Source: Stenotrophomonas sp. ZAC14D1_NAIMI4_1 (GTDB taxonomy: Bacteria > Pseudomonadota > Gammaproteobacteria > Xanthomonadales > Xanthomonadaceae). From it: DNA of 64,000 nt. The DNA is taken from assembly GCF_003086775.1 (NCBI RefSeq), contig NZ_CP026001.1:4244125-4308124 (forward strand). Reading direction: 5' to 3'. The notes under the pieces are model-generated. The model saw only the letters and a program-made list of their open reading frames with translations, did no database searches and had not been told where the DNA came from. Shown here in pieces: positions 37,641 to 46,804 of the stretch; position 1 is the first letter of the stretch, and the number at the start of each line of letters is the position of its first letter. The position numbers and the translations under genes were made by a program.

Positions 37641-38330
37641 ATGCGCAGAGGGAGCGCCCCTATCGTGTCAACCGTGCGCCTAGCTAGCAGCCCATTGGCC
37701 TTGGACATCGCCACAATCGACCGTTTCCTGGCTCACAGCCATCGGCGGCGATACCCCACCCGGACCGACGTCTTCCGCCCTGGAGACCCGGCGGGGACCC
37801 TGTATTACGTCATCAGCGGCTCGGTTTCGATCATGGCCGAGGAAGATGACGACCGCGAGCTGGTGCTGGGCTATTTCGGCGCAGGCGAGTTCGTCGGTGA
37901 GATGGGCCTGTTCGTGGAGTCGGACCGCCGCGAGGTGATCCTGCGCACGCGCACCGCCTGTGAACTGGCCGAGATCAGCTACGAGCGCCTGCACCAGCTG
38001 TTCCTGGGCCCGCTCTCGGCCGATGCCCCGCGCCTGCTGTACGCGCTGGGCCAGCAGATCTCCAAGCGCCTGCTCGATACCAGCCGCAAGGCCAGCCGCC
38101 TGGCGTTCCTGGACGTGACCGACCGCATCGTGCGCACCCTGCACGATCTGGCCCAGGAGCCGGAATCGATGAGCCACCCGCAGGGCAGCCAGCTGCGCGT
38201 CTCGCGCCAGGAACTGGCACGCCTGGTCGGCTGCTCGCGCGAAATGGCCGGCCGCGTGCTGAAGAAGCTGCAGACCGATGGCCTGCTGCATGCCCGCGGC
38301 AAGACCGTGGTGCTGTACGGCACCCGTTGA
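37641..38330 (+). CDS. clp: CRP/FNR-family global regulator Clp
   Basis: Transcription factor of the Xanthomonas Clp group, which responds to c-di-GMP and controls extracellular enzymes, motility and biofilm. 229 residues from ATG, the same length as the Xanthomonas protein; however a GTG at codon 9 is preceded by GAGGGAG at 10 nt and may be the true start. A cyclic-nucleotide-binding domain (about 30-150, FGAGEFVGEMGLFVESDRRE) is followed by the helix-turn-helix RVSRQELARLVGCSREMAGRVLKKL and the end HARGKTVVLYGTR, nearly identical to Xanthomonas Clp. Confidence 0.93.
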   Translation: MRRGSAPIVSTVRLASSPLALDIATIDRFLAHSHRRRYPTRTDVFRPGDPAGTLYYVISGSVSIMAEEDDDRELVLGYFGAGEFVGEMGLFVESDRREVILRTRTACELAEISYERLHQLFLGPLSADAPRLLYALGQQISKRLLDTSRKASRLAFLDVTDRIVRTLHDLAQEPESMSHPQGSQLRVSRQELARLVGCSREMAGRVLKKLQTDGLLHARGKTVVLYGTR

Positions 38331-38341
38331 GAAAACCGTGT

Positions 38342-38406
38342 CCGCCGGCCATGGCCCGGCGCTACCACGAGGCACGCATCACCGTAGCGCCGGGCCATGC
38401 CCGGCG
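38342..38406. repeat. Inverted SMAG pair
   Basis: GCCGGCCATGGCCCGGCGCTAC followed after about 18 bp by GTAGCGCCGGGCCATGCCCGGC, between clp and the permease gene. Confidence 0.85.
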
Positions 38407-38469
38407 GATCGGCGGACGTGCGACATGCCATCGCACGCCCCGCACACGCGCATCCGCTAGGCTCGGTGC

Positions 38470-39231
38470 ATGGAACTGAGCAGCGAATTCTGGTGGTTCA
38501 TCCTCATCGGCCTGGGCGCACAGCTGGTCGATGGCGCATTGGGCATGGCCTTCGGCCTGGTGTCCTCGTCGGTGATGCTGGCCATGGGCATCCCGCCGGC
38601 ACAGGCCAGTGCGGCCATCCACACCGCTGAAGTGTTCACCACCGGTGCCTCCGGTGTGTCGCACCTGGTCGCCGGCAATGTCGATAAACGCCTGTTCTTC
38701 CGCCTCGCCATTCCCGGCGCGATAGGCGGCGCGGTGGGCGCCTACGGCCTGACCCAGCTGCCCGGCGACGTGATCCGCCCGCTGATCTACCTCTACCTGC
38801 TGGTGCTGGCCATCATCATCCTGGCCCGTGCCGCCGGCCGGCTGATGCCCAAGGACGAGGTCAAGCGCGTGCCCGTGCTGGGCTTCGTGGCCGGCTTCCT
38901 CGATGCCAGCGGCGGCGGCGGCTGGGGCCCGGTGGCCACCTCCACCCTGCTCGCCCGCGGCGGCCAGGCGCGCACCACCATCGGCACGGTGAATGCGTCC
39001 GAGTTCGTGGTGACCCTGACGGTTTCAGCCACTTTCCTGATGTCGATGGGGCTGCATCACCTGCAGATCGTGGCCGGCCTGCTGATCGGCGGCATGATGG
39101 CCGCGCCGGTGGCGGCGCTGCTGGTGAAGCGGCTGAAAGAACGCTGGGTGCTGATCGCCGTGGGCGTGCTGGTGCTGGCCATCAGCCTGTTCCAGATCGG
39201 CCATGCGCTGTTCGGGTACCTGGGGCGATGA
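38470..39231 (+). CDS. TSUP-family permease (TauE/SafE)
   Basis: Integral membrane protein of the sulfite-exporter TauE/SafE family, moving small anions such as sulfite or organosulfonates; the true substrate is not known. 253 residues with about eight transmembrane helices in two homologous halves; family motifs LVDGALGMAFGL near the N-terminus and VLGFVAGFLDASGGGGWGPV at the start of the second half. The ATG directly follows the Clp-side repeats with no strong Shine-Dalgarno. Monocistronic. Confidence 0.85.
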   Translation: MELSSEFWWFILIGLGAQLVDGALGMAFGLVSSSVMLAMGIPPAQASAAIHTAEVFTTGASGVSHLVAGNVDKRLFFRLAIPGAIGGAVGAYGLTQLPGDVIRPLIYLYLLVLAIIILARAAGRLMPKDEVKRVPVLGFVAGFLDASGGGGWGPVATSTLLARGGQARTTIGTVNASEFVVTLTVSATFLMSMGLHHLQIVAGLLIGGMMAAPVAALLVKRLKERWVLIAVGVLVLAISLFQIGHALFGYLGR

Positions 39232-39246
39232 GCGTGCGCCGTGTTT

Positions 39247-39305
39247 GCCGGCCAGCGGCCGGCACTACCGGAACGGAGACGGGTAGTGCCGGCCGCTGGC
39301 CGGCA
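39247..39305. repeat. Inverted SMAG pair
   Basis: GCCGGCCAGCGGCCGGCACTAC and, 15 bp on, GTAGTGCCGGCCGCTGGCCGGC, between the convergent permease and HAD genes; a likely stop for the trp transcript. Confidence 0.85.
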
Positions 39306-39327
39306 GATCCATCACCGTGCGATGGGC

Positions 39328-40044
39328 TCAGGCCTTCTCGCCACCGCGGTCCACGCAGCCCCAGTTGAGGATGCGGGTACCGGCCGGCAGCACGCGGCGG
39401 AAGAAGTCCACCTTGCCCGGCTTCGGGTTCACCACCACCGGGGCCTTGGCCGCCAGCAGCAGCGGCAGGTCGGCGGTGCTGTCGGAATAGGCAATGTCGA
39501 TCTGCCCATAGCCGCGCTCGCGCAGCATGCGCATCTTCTCTTCGTTGTGGCAGTGCCGGGTCGGGCCAACCCCGCCCAGACGCGGACCGACCTCGGTGCC
39601 GATCACCGGCACGTCCTGGTGGGCCACGAAGGCCAGGATGGCGCGGGCCAGCTCCGGCGGCGCACCGGTTGCAACCACCACGCGGTCGCCCTTGGCCCGG
39701 TGCGCGGCGAACACCTCCAGCGCCTGCGGCAGCAGCTTGGCGCGCATCTGCGCCTCGTTGCGCAGCACGTAGGCGTCGATGACCTTGTTGAAGTCACGCG
39801 CGCGGTGCAGGCCGAAGCTGCCGATCCACACATAGACCGAAATGCCGGCACGGCGGGTCGGCAGCATCGCCACCATCGGCCCGGCGATGGGCGTGACCAG
39901 CAGCGCAGCCAGCATTCGCAGCGGGTTGCGCTTGATCAGCGAGGCGAACAGGTGGGTGCCCGAATCGCCGTCGTAGAGGGTGTGGTCGAAGTCGAAGACC
40001 ACCAGCGGCGCATCCTCGCGCGGCGTTGGATAGTGCGTTGTCAT
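39328..40044 (-). CDS. HAD-family phosphatase, PgpC/YfhB-like
   Basis: A 238-residue haloacid dehalogenase-type phosphatase (subclass IB). Motif I is [14 protein letters not shown], motif [12 protein letters not shown], motif III and IV are in [19 protein letters not shown] and [15 protein letters not shown]. The SDS-x2-D-x-PLL end and the membrane-like helix near residue 45 ([18 protein letters not shown]) resemble phosphatidylglycerophosphatase C, so lipid phosphate is a plausible substrate. Its ATG overlaps the trpC stop by 4 bp (ATGA), so it is translated with the trp operon although no role in tryptophan synthesis is known. Confidence 0.8.
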   Translation of the reverse strand: MTTHYPTPREDAPLVVFDFDHTLYDGDSGTHLFASLIKRNPLRMLAALLVTPIAGPMVAMLPTRRAGISVYVWIGSFGLHRARDFNKVIDAYVLRNEAQMRAKLLPQALEVFAAHRAKGDRVVVATGAPPELARAILAFVAHQDVPVIGTEVGPRLGGVGPTRHCHNEEKMRMLRERGYGQIDIAYSDSTADLPLLLAAKAPVVVNPKPGKVDFFRRVLPAGTRILNWGCVDRGGEKA

Positions 40045-40835
40045 GCCGCGAAGAATAGCTGACGCAGGCCCTCGCCCGGCTCTTCCACGCGCATGAAGGC
40101 CTCGCCGACCAGGAAAGCGTGAATGCCGGCGTCGCGCATCAGGGCCACGTCCTGCGGGCCGAGGATGCCGCTTTCGGTCACCAGCAGGCGGTCACGCGGC
40201 ACCGCTTTCTGCATGTCCAGGGTGGTCTGCAGCGAAACTTCGAAGGTGCGCAGGTTGCGGTTGTTGATGCCGATCATCGGCGCCGGCACCTGCAGCGCGC
40301 GCTCCAGCTCGTCGATGTCGTGCACTTCCACCAGTACGTCCATGCCCAGCGACAGGGCCAGTTCGGACAGGGTGGCCAGCTGGGTGTCGTCCAGCGCGGC
40401 GACGATCAGCAGGATGCAGTCGGCGCCCAGCACGCGTGCCTCGTACACCTGGTAGGCGTCGATCACGAAGTCCTTGCGCAGCACCGGCAGCGTGCAGGCC
40501 TCTCGGGCCTGCTGCAGGTAGGCATCGGCGCCCTGGAAGAAATCGACGTCGGTCAGCACCGACAGGCAGCTGGCGCCGCCGAATTCGTAGCTGACGGCGA
40601 TGTCGGCCGGGCGGAAGTCCGGGCGGATCACGCCCTTGGACGGGCTGGCCTTCTTCACCTCGGCAATGACCGCCGGGTCGCCGTTGGCCACGGCCGCCTG
40701 CAGGGCGCGCACGAAGCCACGGACCGGCGGGGCGCTGGCCAGGGCGGCCTGCAACGCCTCGAGCGGGCGCTGGGCGCGGCGCTGGGCCACTTCTTCGGCC
40801 TTGCGGGCCAGGATCGTCTGCAGGATGTCGCTCAT
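40041..40835 (-). CDS. trpC: Indole-3-glycerol phosphate synthase
   Basis: Closes the indole ring in tryptophan synthesis. 264 residues, a monofunctional TIM barrel (no fused TrpF). Signature [16 protein letters not shown] with the catalytic Lys-Pro-Ser-Lys segment, [35 protein letters not shown] and [12 protein letters not shown] are intact. The [19 protein letters not shown] was chosen by family alignment. 74 bp downstream of trpD. Confidence 0.97.
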   Translation of the reverse strand: MSDILQTILARKAEEVAQRRAQRPLEALQAALASAPPVRGFVRALQAAVANGDPAVIAEVKKASPSKGVIRPDFRPADIAVSYEFGGASCLSVLTDVDFFQGADAYLQQAREACTLPVLRKDFVIDAYQVYEARVLGADCILLIVAALDDTQLATLSELALSLGMDVLVEVHDIDELERALQVPAPMIGINNRNLRTFEVSLQTTLDMQKAVPRDRLLVTESGILGPQDVALMRDAGIHAFLVGEAFMRVEEPGEGLRQLFFAA

Positions 40836-40909
40836 CGTCGTCGGTTCAATGCGGGGGCGGTGAGGACGGCCATTATCGGCCATCGGGTGGGTCAGGCTGA
40901 ACCGCGCGC

Positions 40910-41941
40910 TCAGGCAACCAGCGCGCGGGTGGTGTCAACGTACTGCTGCAGGCGCTGGCGGGCGCTGCCGTTGGCGATGGCGGCACGGGCGCGGGCCAGG
41001 CCGTCGCCGATGTCGCTGGCCACGCCGGCCACGTACAGGGCAGCGCCGGCATTGAGGGCCACGATGTCCAGCGCCGGCCCCGGGGTGTTGTCCAGCACCG
41101 CGCGCAGCATCTGGATGGACTGCTCCGGGCTGTCCACGCGCAGGTTGCGGCTGGCCGACATGGCGATGCCGAAGTCTTCCGGGTGGATCTCGTACTCGCG
41201 CACCTTGCCGTCGCGCAGCTCGCCCACCAGGGTGCCGGCGCCCAGCGAGATCTCGTCCATGTTGTCGCGGCCCCAGACCACCATGGCGCGCTCGGTGCCC
41301 AGCTCGCGCAGCACGCGCGCCTGGATGCCCACCAGATCGGGGTGGAACACGCCCATCAGCACCGACGGTGCGCTGGCCGGGTTGGTCAGCGGGCCGAGGA
41401 TGTTGAAGATGGTGCGCACGCCCATCTCGCGGCGGACCGGCGCGACGACCTTCATCGACGGGTGGTGGATCGGCGCGAACATGAAGCCGATGCCGGTCTG
41501 TTCGATCGCGGCGGCCACCTGGGCCGGCTGCAGTTCGATGGCCGCGCCCAGCGCTTCCACCGCATCGGCGCTGCCGGACTTGGACGACACGCTGCGGTTA
41601 CCGTGCTTGGCCACGCGCGCACCGGCGGCGGCGGCGACGAACATCGCGCAGGTGGAGATGTTGAAGGTGTGCGAGCCATCGCCACCGGTGCCGACGATGT
41701 CGACCAGGTGGGTGTTGTCGGCCACCGGCACCGCCAGCGCGAATTCGCGCATGACCGTGGCCGCCGCGGCGATCTCGTCGATGGTTTCCTTCTTCACCCG
41801 CAGGCCGGTGAGGATGGCGGCGGTCATCATCGGCGAGACGTCGCCGCGCATGATCTGCCGCATCAGGTCGACCATTTCGTCGAAGAAGATTTCGCGGTGC
41901 TCGATGGTGCGTTGCAGGGCTTCCTGGGGGGAGAAGCTCAT
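40910..41941 (-). CDS. trpD: Anthranilate phosphoribosyltransferase
   Basis: Transfers phosphoribosyl to anthranilate. 343 residues. Conserved segments: [18 protein letters not shown] (PRPP loop), [22 protein letters not shown] (anthranilate/PRPP site) and [14 protein letters not shown]. No fused glutaminase domain. GGAG lies 8 nt before the ATG; 16 bp downstream of trpG. Confidence 0.97.
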   Translation of the reverse strand: MSFSPQEALQRTIEHREIFFDEMVDLMRQIMRGDVSPMMTAAILTGLRVKKETIDEIAAAATVMREFALAVPVADNTHLVDIVGTGGDGSHTFNISTCAMFVAAAAGARVAKHGNRSVSSKSGSADAVEALGAAIELQPAQVAAAIEQTGIGFMFAPIHHPSMKVVAPVRREMGVRTIFNILGPLTNPASAPSVLMGVFHPDLVGIQARVLRELGTERAMVVWGRDNMDEISLGAGTLVGELRDGKVREYEIHPEDFGIAMSASRNLRVDSPEQSIQMLRAVLDNTPGPALDIVALNAGAALYVAGVASDIGDGLARARAAIANGSARQRLQQYVDTTRALVA

Positions 41942-41957
41942 GGGAATGCTCCTTGGA

Positions 41958-42545
41958 TCAGGCCGCCGGGCGCTGCAGGAAATTACGCAGCAGGGCGTGG
42001 CCGTGTTCGGTGAGGATGGATTCGGGGTGGAACTGCACGCCTTCCACCGGGAACTGGCGATGGCGCAGGCCCATGATCTCTTCGATCGAGCCGTCCTCGT
42101 TCTCGGTCCAGGCGGTCACTTCCAGCGCGTCGGGCAGGCTGTGCTTGTCCACCACCAGCGAGTGGTAGCGGGTGGCCTGGTAACGGTCCGGCAGGCCGGC
42201 GAACACGCCCTTGCCTTCATGGCGGATGGGCGAGGTCTTGCCGTGCATGATGTTGCCGGCGCGGATGACCGTGCCGCCGTAGACCTGGCCGATGCCCTGG
42301 TGGCCCAGGCACACGCCGAGGATGGGCGTGGTCGGGCCCAGGCGCTCGATCAGTGCCAGCGACACGCCCGCTTCGTTGGGCGTGCACGGGCCGGGCGAGA
42401 TGACGATGCGCTCGGGTTTCTGCGCGGCGATCTCGTCCACGCTCATCGCATCGTTGCGCACCACCTTCACCTCGGCGCCCAGCGTCTGCAGGTACTGCAC
42501 GAGGTTGTAGGTGAAGCTGTCGTAGTTGTCGATCATCCACAACAT
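41958..42545 (-). CDS. trpG: Anthranilate synthase component II (glutamine amidotransferase)
   Basis: Supplies ammonia to TrpE and probably also to PabB. 195 residues; class I amidotransferase with [17 protein letters not shown] at the start, the nucleophile in [10 protein letters not shown] and the His-Glu pair in [13 protein letters not shown]. The start [11 protein letters not shown] was chosen over a long Arg-rich extension into the SIMPL gene. Only 2 bp separate it from the SIMPL stop codon. Confidence 0.97.
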   Translation of the reverse strand: MLWMIDNYDSFTYNLVQYLQTLGAEVKVVRNDAMSVDEIAAQKPERIVISPGPCTPNEAGVSLALIERLGPTTPILGVCLGHQGIGQVYGGTVIRAGNIMHGKTSPIRHEGKGVFAGLPDRYQATRYHSLVVDKHSLPDALEVTAWTENEDGSIEEIMGLRHRQFPVEGVQFHPESILTEHGHALLRNFLQRPAA

Positions 42546-42547
42546 GG

Positions 42548-43318
42548 TCAGGTTCCGTCGCTTATCAGGAAAATGGCGTACACGTTTTCGGTGTAGGTGA
42601 TGGGGCCGGCTTCGACCGACTCGCGCAGGCGGGAGCCCGTGGCCTCGATGCTGTTCTGCGGCGCGGGCGGCGCGGGCGGAGTGATCATGTCGTCGGCGCG
42701 AGGCCAATTGCCAGCCTGCACGCCGTAGGCAAAGCTCGGCGCCACATCGGAGATGCTGTACAGGCCGCGCACCTTGGTTCCATAGGCCTTGGCCAGGCCC
42801 TGCGCGGACTCACGGGTACTGGCCGCCGCCTCACCCTTGAGTTCGCGGCGCAGCGCCACTTCACCCGAGTAGGTCGGGGCCATGCTGCTGACCTGTACGT
42901 TCTCGTTGGCCTTCAGCGCGCCCAGCACGTCCTGCATCGCCTTCACGCTGGCGAAGCTGGCACGCAGCTGGCGCGACACGCGGGTGCCAATGAAGACCTG
43001 CCGGTTCTGCTCGTAACGCGTCGCTGGGCCGATCCGCAGGTTGTCCGCACGCACGCTGCCCTCCACCGCCTTGTTCTGCTTGAACAGCGCCAGCACGCGG
43101 GCAACGTTGTCCTGCACGCGGCGGCGCGCCGCATCGGCATCCATGTCGGTCTCTTCAATGTTCAACTGCAGGCCGAACCGGTCCGGCATCACCGTGCGGG
43201 TGCCCTGCCCCTTCACCAGCAGATGCGGCTGCGAGGGAATGGTGTTGGCCTGCGCCCATGCAGACGGGGCCATCGTGGCCAGCAGCGACGACCACAGCAA
43301 TGCGCTCAGCAGCTTCAT
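42548..43318 (-). CDS. Exported SIMPL-domain (DUF541) protein within the trp operon
   Basis: A periplasmic protein of 256 residues with a signal peptide ([23 protein letters not shown]). The SIMPL domain covers about 35-245: [20 protein letters not shown], repeated helices and the typical [26 protein letters not shown] segment. SIMPL proteins (for example BP26, YggE) are periplasmic oligomers with stress-related roles; no link to tryptophan is known. It lies between trpE and trpG on the same strand, with 2 bp to trpG and 67 bp from trpE, so it is almost certainly part of the operon. Confidence 0.86.
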   Translation of the reverse strand: MKLLSALLWSSLLATMAPSAWAQANTIPSQPHLLVKGQGTRTVMPDRFGLQLNIEETDMDADAARRRVQDNVARVLALFKQNKAVEGSVRADNLRIGPATRYEQNRQVFIGTRVSRQLRASFASVKAMQDVLGALKANENVQVSSMAPTYSGEVALRRELKGEAAASTRESAQGLAKAYGTKVRGLYSISDVAPSFAYGVQAGNWPRADDMITPPAPPAPQNSIEATGSRLRESVEAGPITYTENVYAIFLISDGT

Positions 43319-43385
43319 GCGGTACTCCTTGTCTTGAACGGGAACAGCGGAAGGTGCCGCGGCGCGGGCCACGGCACGGGAAGGC

Positions 43386-44861
43386 TTACAGGCCCTTGGC
43401 GGCCTGGGCAACGGCACGGAACAGCGCGCGGCCCTTGTTCATCGTCTCGTCCCATTCCTTGTCCGGGTCCGAGTCGTAGACGATGCCGGCGCCGGCCTGC
43501 ACGTACAGGCGGCCATCCTTGATGACGGCGGTACGGATGGCGATGGCGGTATCGGCATCGCCGTGCCAGCCGATGTAGCCGATGCTGCCGGCGTAGACAT
43601 TGCGCTTGATCGGTTCCAGCTCGCGGATCACTTCCAGCGCGCGGATCTTCGGCGCACCGCTGACCGTGCCGGCCGGGAACGTGGCGCGCAGCACGTCGGC
43701 GTAGCTCAGGCCCGGCTGCAGCTGCCCGGTCACTTCGCTGACGATGTGCATGACGTGGCTGTAGCGCTCGATCACGAACTGCTCGCCCACTTCCACGGTG
43801 CCGGCCTTCGACACGCGGCCGGCATCGTTGCGGCCGAGGTCGATCAGCATCAGGTGCTCGGCGCGTTCCTTCGGATCGGCCAGCAGCTCGGCTTCCAGCG
43901 CCTGGTCCAGCTCGGGCGTGGCGCCACGCGGGCGGGTGCCGGCGATCGGGCGCACGGTCACTTCACCATCCTGCAGGCGCACCAGGATTTCCGGCGACGA
44001 ACCGACCACCTGCAGGTCGCCGACATCGAGGAAATACATGTACGGCGACGGGTTCAGTGCACGCAGCGCGCGGTACACGTCCACCGGGCGCGCCTTGAAC
44101 GGCACGCTCAGGCGCTGGCTCAGCACCACCTGGAAGATGTCGCCGGCGCGGATGTACTCCTTGCTGCGCTGGACCGCATCGACGAAGCCTTCGCGGGTGA
44201 AGCCGGAAATGAAATCGGATTCGTCCAGCACGTCGCTGGTCAGCGGCGCGGGATAGCCCGCACCCGGCGCACGCAGCTTGGCGGTCAGGGCATCCAGGCG
44301 GGCCTGGGCCTGGTCGAACGCACCCTCGACGCGCGGGTCCGCATGCACGATCAGGTACAGGCGGCCCTTGAGGTTGTCGAACACCGCCAGTTCGTTGGAA
44401 TCCAGCAGCAGGATGTCCGGCGTGCCCAGCTCGTCGCGGCCGGCCGGCGGAGCCAGGCGCGGTTCGATGTAGCCGATGCACTCGAAGCCGAACCAGCCGA
44501 CCAGGCCACCGGTGAAGCCCGGCAGGCCGTCCAGCTTCGGCACCGAGTGGGCGCTGCGCAGCGCCTCGACCTCGGCGAAAGGATCGGCCACTTCGCGGGT
44601 TTCCACCACCTGGCCGTCTTCACGCACGGTCAGGGTGTGGCCGTGGAAGGCATACACGCGACGTGCCGGCAGGCCGATGATCGAGTAACGACCAAAGCGC
44701 TCGCCGCCTTCGACGGATTCAAACAGGTAGGTATTGGGGCCGTCGGCGAGCTTCAGGTAGACCGAAAGCGGCGTGTCCAGGTCGGACAGCACTTCACGGA
44801 CGACGGGGATATGGGTGTGGCCTTCAGCGGCCTGCTGCTGAAACTGAGCGAGCGAATTCAA
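43386..44861 (-). CDS. trpE: Anthranilate synthase component I
   Basis: Converts chorismate and ammonia to anthranilate. 491 residues from a TTG start, chosen because AAGGAAAG lies about 6 nt upstream and because the longer GC-rich extension to an apparent earlier start does not match the family. The tryptophan-feedback segment LESVEGGERFGRYSIIG and the chorismate-binding motifs (RPIAGTRPRG, HLMLIDLGRNDAGRVS, FPAGTVSGAPKIRALEVI, QAGAGIVYDSDP) are complete. First gene of trpE-SIMPL-trpG-trpD-trpC-HAD. Confidence 0.96.
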   Translation of the reverse strand: MNSLAQFQQQAAEGHTHIPVVREVLSDLDTPLSVYLKLADGPNTYLFESVEGGERFGRYSIIGLPARRVYAFHGHTLTVREDGQVVETREVADPFAEVEALRSAHSVPKLDGLPGFTGGLVGWFGFECIGYIEPRLAPPAGRDELGTPDILLLDSNELAVFDNLKGRLYLIVHADPRVEGAFDQAQARLDALTAKLRAPGAGYPAPLTSDVLDESDFISGFTREGFVDAVQRSKEYIRAGDIFQVVLSQRLSVPFKARPVDVYRALRALNPSPYMYFLDVGDLQVVGSSPEILVRLQDGEVTVRPIAGTRPRGATPELDQALEAELLADPKERAEHLMLIDLGRNDAGRVSKAGTVEVGEQFVIERYSHVMHIVSEVTGQLQPGLSYADVLRATFPAGTVSGAPKIRALEVIRELEPIKRNVYAGSIGYIGWHGDADTAIAIRTAVIKDGRLYVQAGAGIVYDSDPDKEWDETMNKGRALFRAVAQAAKGL

Positions 44862-45180
44862 GACGACTTTCCTTCCGGGACACAGCGTTATGGGGGCGGA
44901 CGACGGCAACGGGCCACCATCGCCACCAACGGCGTGCGGAAGAAAGGGTATGCGGGGTCGTCAGGCTGGACACCCCTTGACTGTAACGCAGCTTGCCCGG
45001 GAGGGAAACCCTGTGAAACTGAACCACGGCAGGGCTGCGGTCGGTTGCGGGGGCCGGTGGCGGCAACCGGTAGAGTCGACTGTTAGTCGACTGACGCGCG
45101 CAGCGCGGGCATTTCCGCCGCTGATGGAAGAGCAGTCGACTAACAGTCGACTCTACCCAGTCGGTGCTACCCGGTCGACT
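44862..45180. other. trpE upstream region and yegS 3' gap
   Basis: The left part is the trpE leader. I looked for an attenuator with a Trp-rich leader peptide and found no tandem Trp codons. The right part is an 87-bp double SMAG unit, listed separately. No gene is visible. Confidence 0.6.
45070..45156. repeat. 87-bp double SMAG unit with conserved spacer (copy 1)
   Basis: GTAGAGTCGACTGTTAGTCGAC, a 43-bp spacer and an inverted end ...CAGTCGACTCTAC. It aligns without gaps to the 87-bp unit at 49016-49102, matching at 73 positions, including most of the spacer (CGCGCGCAGC, CTGATGG). Confidence 0.8.
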
Positions 45181-46116
45181 CTAGCCCTGCCCCGCCAGCA
45201 GCTCGCAGTCGGCCGGCAGATGCATGCGCACCCGCCCGGCCACGCAGTCAATGCGGAAACGTTGCGCCTGCACCGGCTCGCCATCCAGGTTCAAGGTCAG
45301 CGCCTGCGGGGCGTCGATCTGCAGCCACGGCAGCTGCGCGCGGGTCGCCACCCGCTCCAGTGCCGCCTCCTTGCCACCGGTCAGCATCTGGCCCAGGGTC
45401 GCGGCCACCTCACCGTCCAGTTCGGGCACCACGGTCACGTCCAGCAGGCCGTCATCGATCAGCGCCTGCGGGCAAAGCTGCTGGCCGCCACCGGCCTGGC
45501 GACCGTTGCCGATGCCCAGCGCGATGAAACCGCCTTCCCAGCTGAAATCCGGGCCGGACAGGCGCGCAGAGATCGGTTCGATGCGGCCCAGCTTGGCAAT
45601 GCCGGTGATGACGTAGGCCAGTCCGCCGAGCATTTTCTTCAGGCCAGCATCGGTTTCCACGGTGACCTGGGTCCCGAAGCCGCCGCTGGCCAGGTTGGCG
45701 CACCACCAGGGCGTGCCATCCGCCTCCACGCGCAGCAGGTCGATGGGCCTGGCCGGCACCTGCCCGATCAGGGCGAAGGCCTCCGAAGGTTCGGTGGGAA
45801 TGCCGGCCGACGTGGCGAAGTCGTTGGCCGTGCCCATCGGCACCAGGGCCAGCGATGGCAGTGCGTCGGCCGGTTCATCGCGATGGGCAAGGGTTTCGGC
45901 GACCGCACTGAGCGTGCCGTCACCGCCGGCCGCCACGATCACATCCACGCCGTGGTCGATGGCTTCAGCCACGTAGCGTTCGGCGTCGCCTTCTTCCCAC
46001 GTCACCCGCACTTCCAGCTGCACGCCCTGCCCGCGCCAGTGGCCGACGGCACTGCGCAGATCGTCATTGCCAGCGGATTTTCCGTTGAGTATCAGGCGCC
46101 AGCGCGGGGTGGTCAT
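45181..46116 (-). CDS. yegS: YegS-like lipid kinase (diacylglycerol kinase catalytic domain)
   Basis: Phosphorylates a lipid, in E. coli YegS phosphatidylglycerol. 311 residues with the DAGK catalytic domain: nucleotide-binding GGDGT in [16 protein letters not shown], then [14 protein letters not shown] and the C-terminal beta-sandwich with [20 protein letters not shown] and LIDDGLLDV. The [15 protein letters not shown] was chosen by family match. Its TAG stop is in a decayed SMAG head (CTAGAGTCGAC). A possible small RNA runs antisense to its 5' end. Confidence 0.88.
   Translation of the reverse strand: MTTPRWRLILNGKSAGNDDLRSAVGHWRGQGVQLEVRVTWEEGDAERYVAEAIDHGVDVIVAAGGDGTLSAVAETLAHRDEPADALPSLALVPMGTANDFATSAGIPTEPSEAFALIGQVPARPIDLLRVEADGTPWWCANLASGGFGTQVTVETDAGLKKMLGGLAYVITGIAKLGRIEPISARLSGPDFSWEGGFIALGIGNGRQAGGGQQLCPQALIDDGLLDVTVVPELDGEVAATLGQMLTGGKEAALERVATRAQLPWLQIDAPQALTLNLDGEPVQAQRFRIDCVAGRVRMHLPADCELLAGQG
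46067..46095 (+). promoter_or_regulatory. Possible promoter of an antisense small RNA
   Basis: TTGCCA is spaced 17 bp from TATCAG on the plus strand within the first codons of yegS. It points toward the orphan terminator at 46274-46306. Confidence 0.3.
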
Positions 46117-46306
46117 GCAGGTGCTTCCAGTGGGGGTGGCACAGGCTAGCAACCGCGCGTTCGCGGCCGGTGAAGCCTCCGTGTCATGCAGGTGTCATCG
46201 CCGACCCGGAACATGGAAGGCCATAGCAGGGACGACGGATGGAGGCAGGATCAGCCTCCCACGAATGCAGCAGGGCCGCGCCAGTGTTTGGCGCGGCCTT
46301 TTTTTT
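46102..46306 (+). ncRNA. Candidate small RNA overlapping the yegS start
   Basis: No plus-strand gene lies between purC and the coding region on the left, yet a textbook terminator with eight T residues faces the plus strand at the end of this interval and a plausible promoter lies at its start. The interval contains a further hairpin GGAGGC / GCCTCC before the terminator. The RNA would be about 205 nt and would be complementary to the first 15 nt of yegS and its leader. Existence is inferred only. Confidence 0.35.
46274..46306 (+). terminator. Orphan rho-independent terminator
   Basis: GGCCGCGCC-AGTGTTT-GGCGCGGCC followed by eight T residues on the plus strand. Both neighbouring genes are on the minus strand. 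Confidence 0.85.
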
Positions 46307-46309
46307 GCC

Positions 46310-46801
46310 TCAACCGTTGGCGAAATCGTGCAGCGCCTGGCCCTGCAGCCGGTACACGGTCCACTCGTCCTGCGGCTTCGCACCGGCAGCGGTGTAGAAC
46401 TCGATGGCCGGGGTATTCCAGTCCAGCACCGACCATTCGAAGCGGCCGCAACCTTCGGCCACCGCCTGGCGCGCGATGTACTTCAGCAGCGCCTTGCCGG
46501 CGCCGGCACCGCGTTTTTCCTGGCTGACGTACAGGTCTTCCAGGTAGATGCCCTTGCGGCCCAGCCAGGTCGAGTAATTGTAGAAATACACCGCATAGCC
46601 GATGGCCTCGCCGCCGGCTTCGCAGATCAACGCGCGGGCAGTGGCATCGGCCCCGAACAGGCTCTCGGCGATGCCGGTTTCATCGGTCTGCACCGAATGC
46701 TCGGCCTTCTCGTAGATGGCCAGCTCGCGGATGAAATGCAGGATCAGGCCGGCATCGGCCACGGTGGCCGGACGGATGTTCAACACGGCCACCGTACTCA
46801 T
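46310..46801 (-). CDS. GNAT-family acetyltransferase, polyamine N-acetyltransferase-like
   Basis: A 163-residue GNAT enzyme. The acetyl-CoA motif is QEKRGAGAGKALLKYIA, preceded by GIYLEDLYVS and followed by FEWSVLDWNTPAIEFYTAAGAKP, a pattern close to spermidine/spermine N1-acetyltransferase (SAT1-like) proteins. The true substrate is uncertain. Located 3 bp after rpe on the same strand, so probably in one operon with rpe and the DnaJ-domain gene. Confidence 0.85.
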   Translation of the reverse strand: MSTVAVLNIRPATVADAGLILHFIRELAIYEKAEHSVQTDETGIAESLFGADATARALICEAGGEAIGYAVYFYNYSTWLGRKGIYLEDLYVSQEKRGAGAGKALLKYIARQAVAEGCGRFEWSVLDWNTPAIEFYTAAGAKPQDEWTVYRLQGQALHDFANG

Positions 46802-46804
46802 GGC

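Noticed and set aside
44862..45060. Trp attenuator upstream of trpE
   Set aside because: No short leader peptide with tandem Trp codons and no terminator-antiterminator pair was seen.
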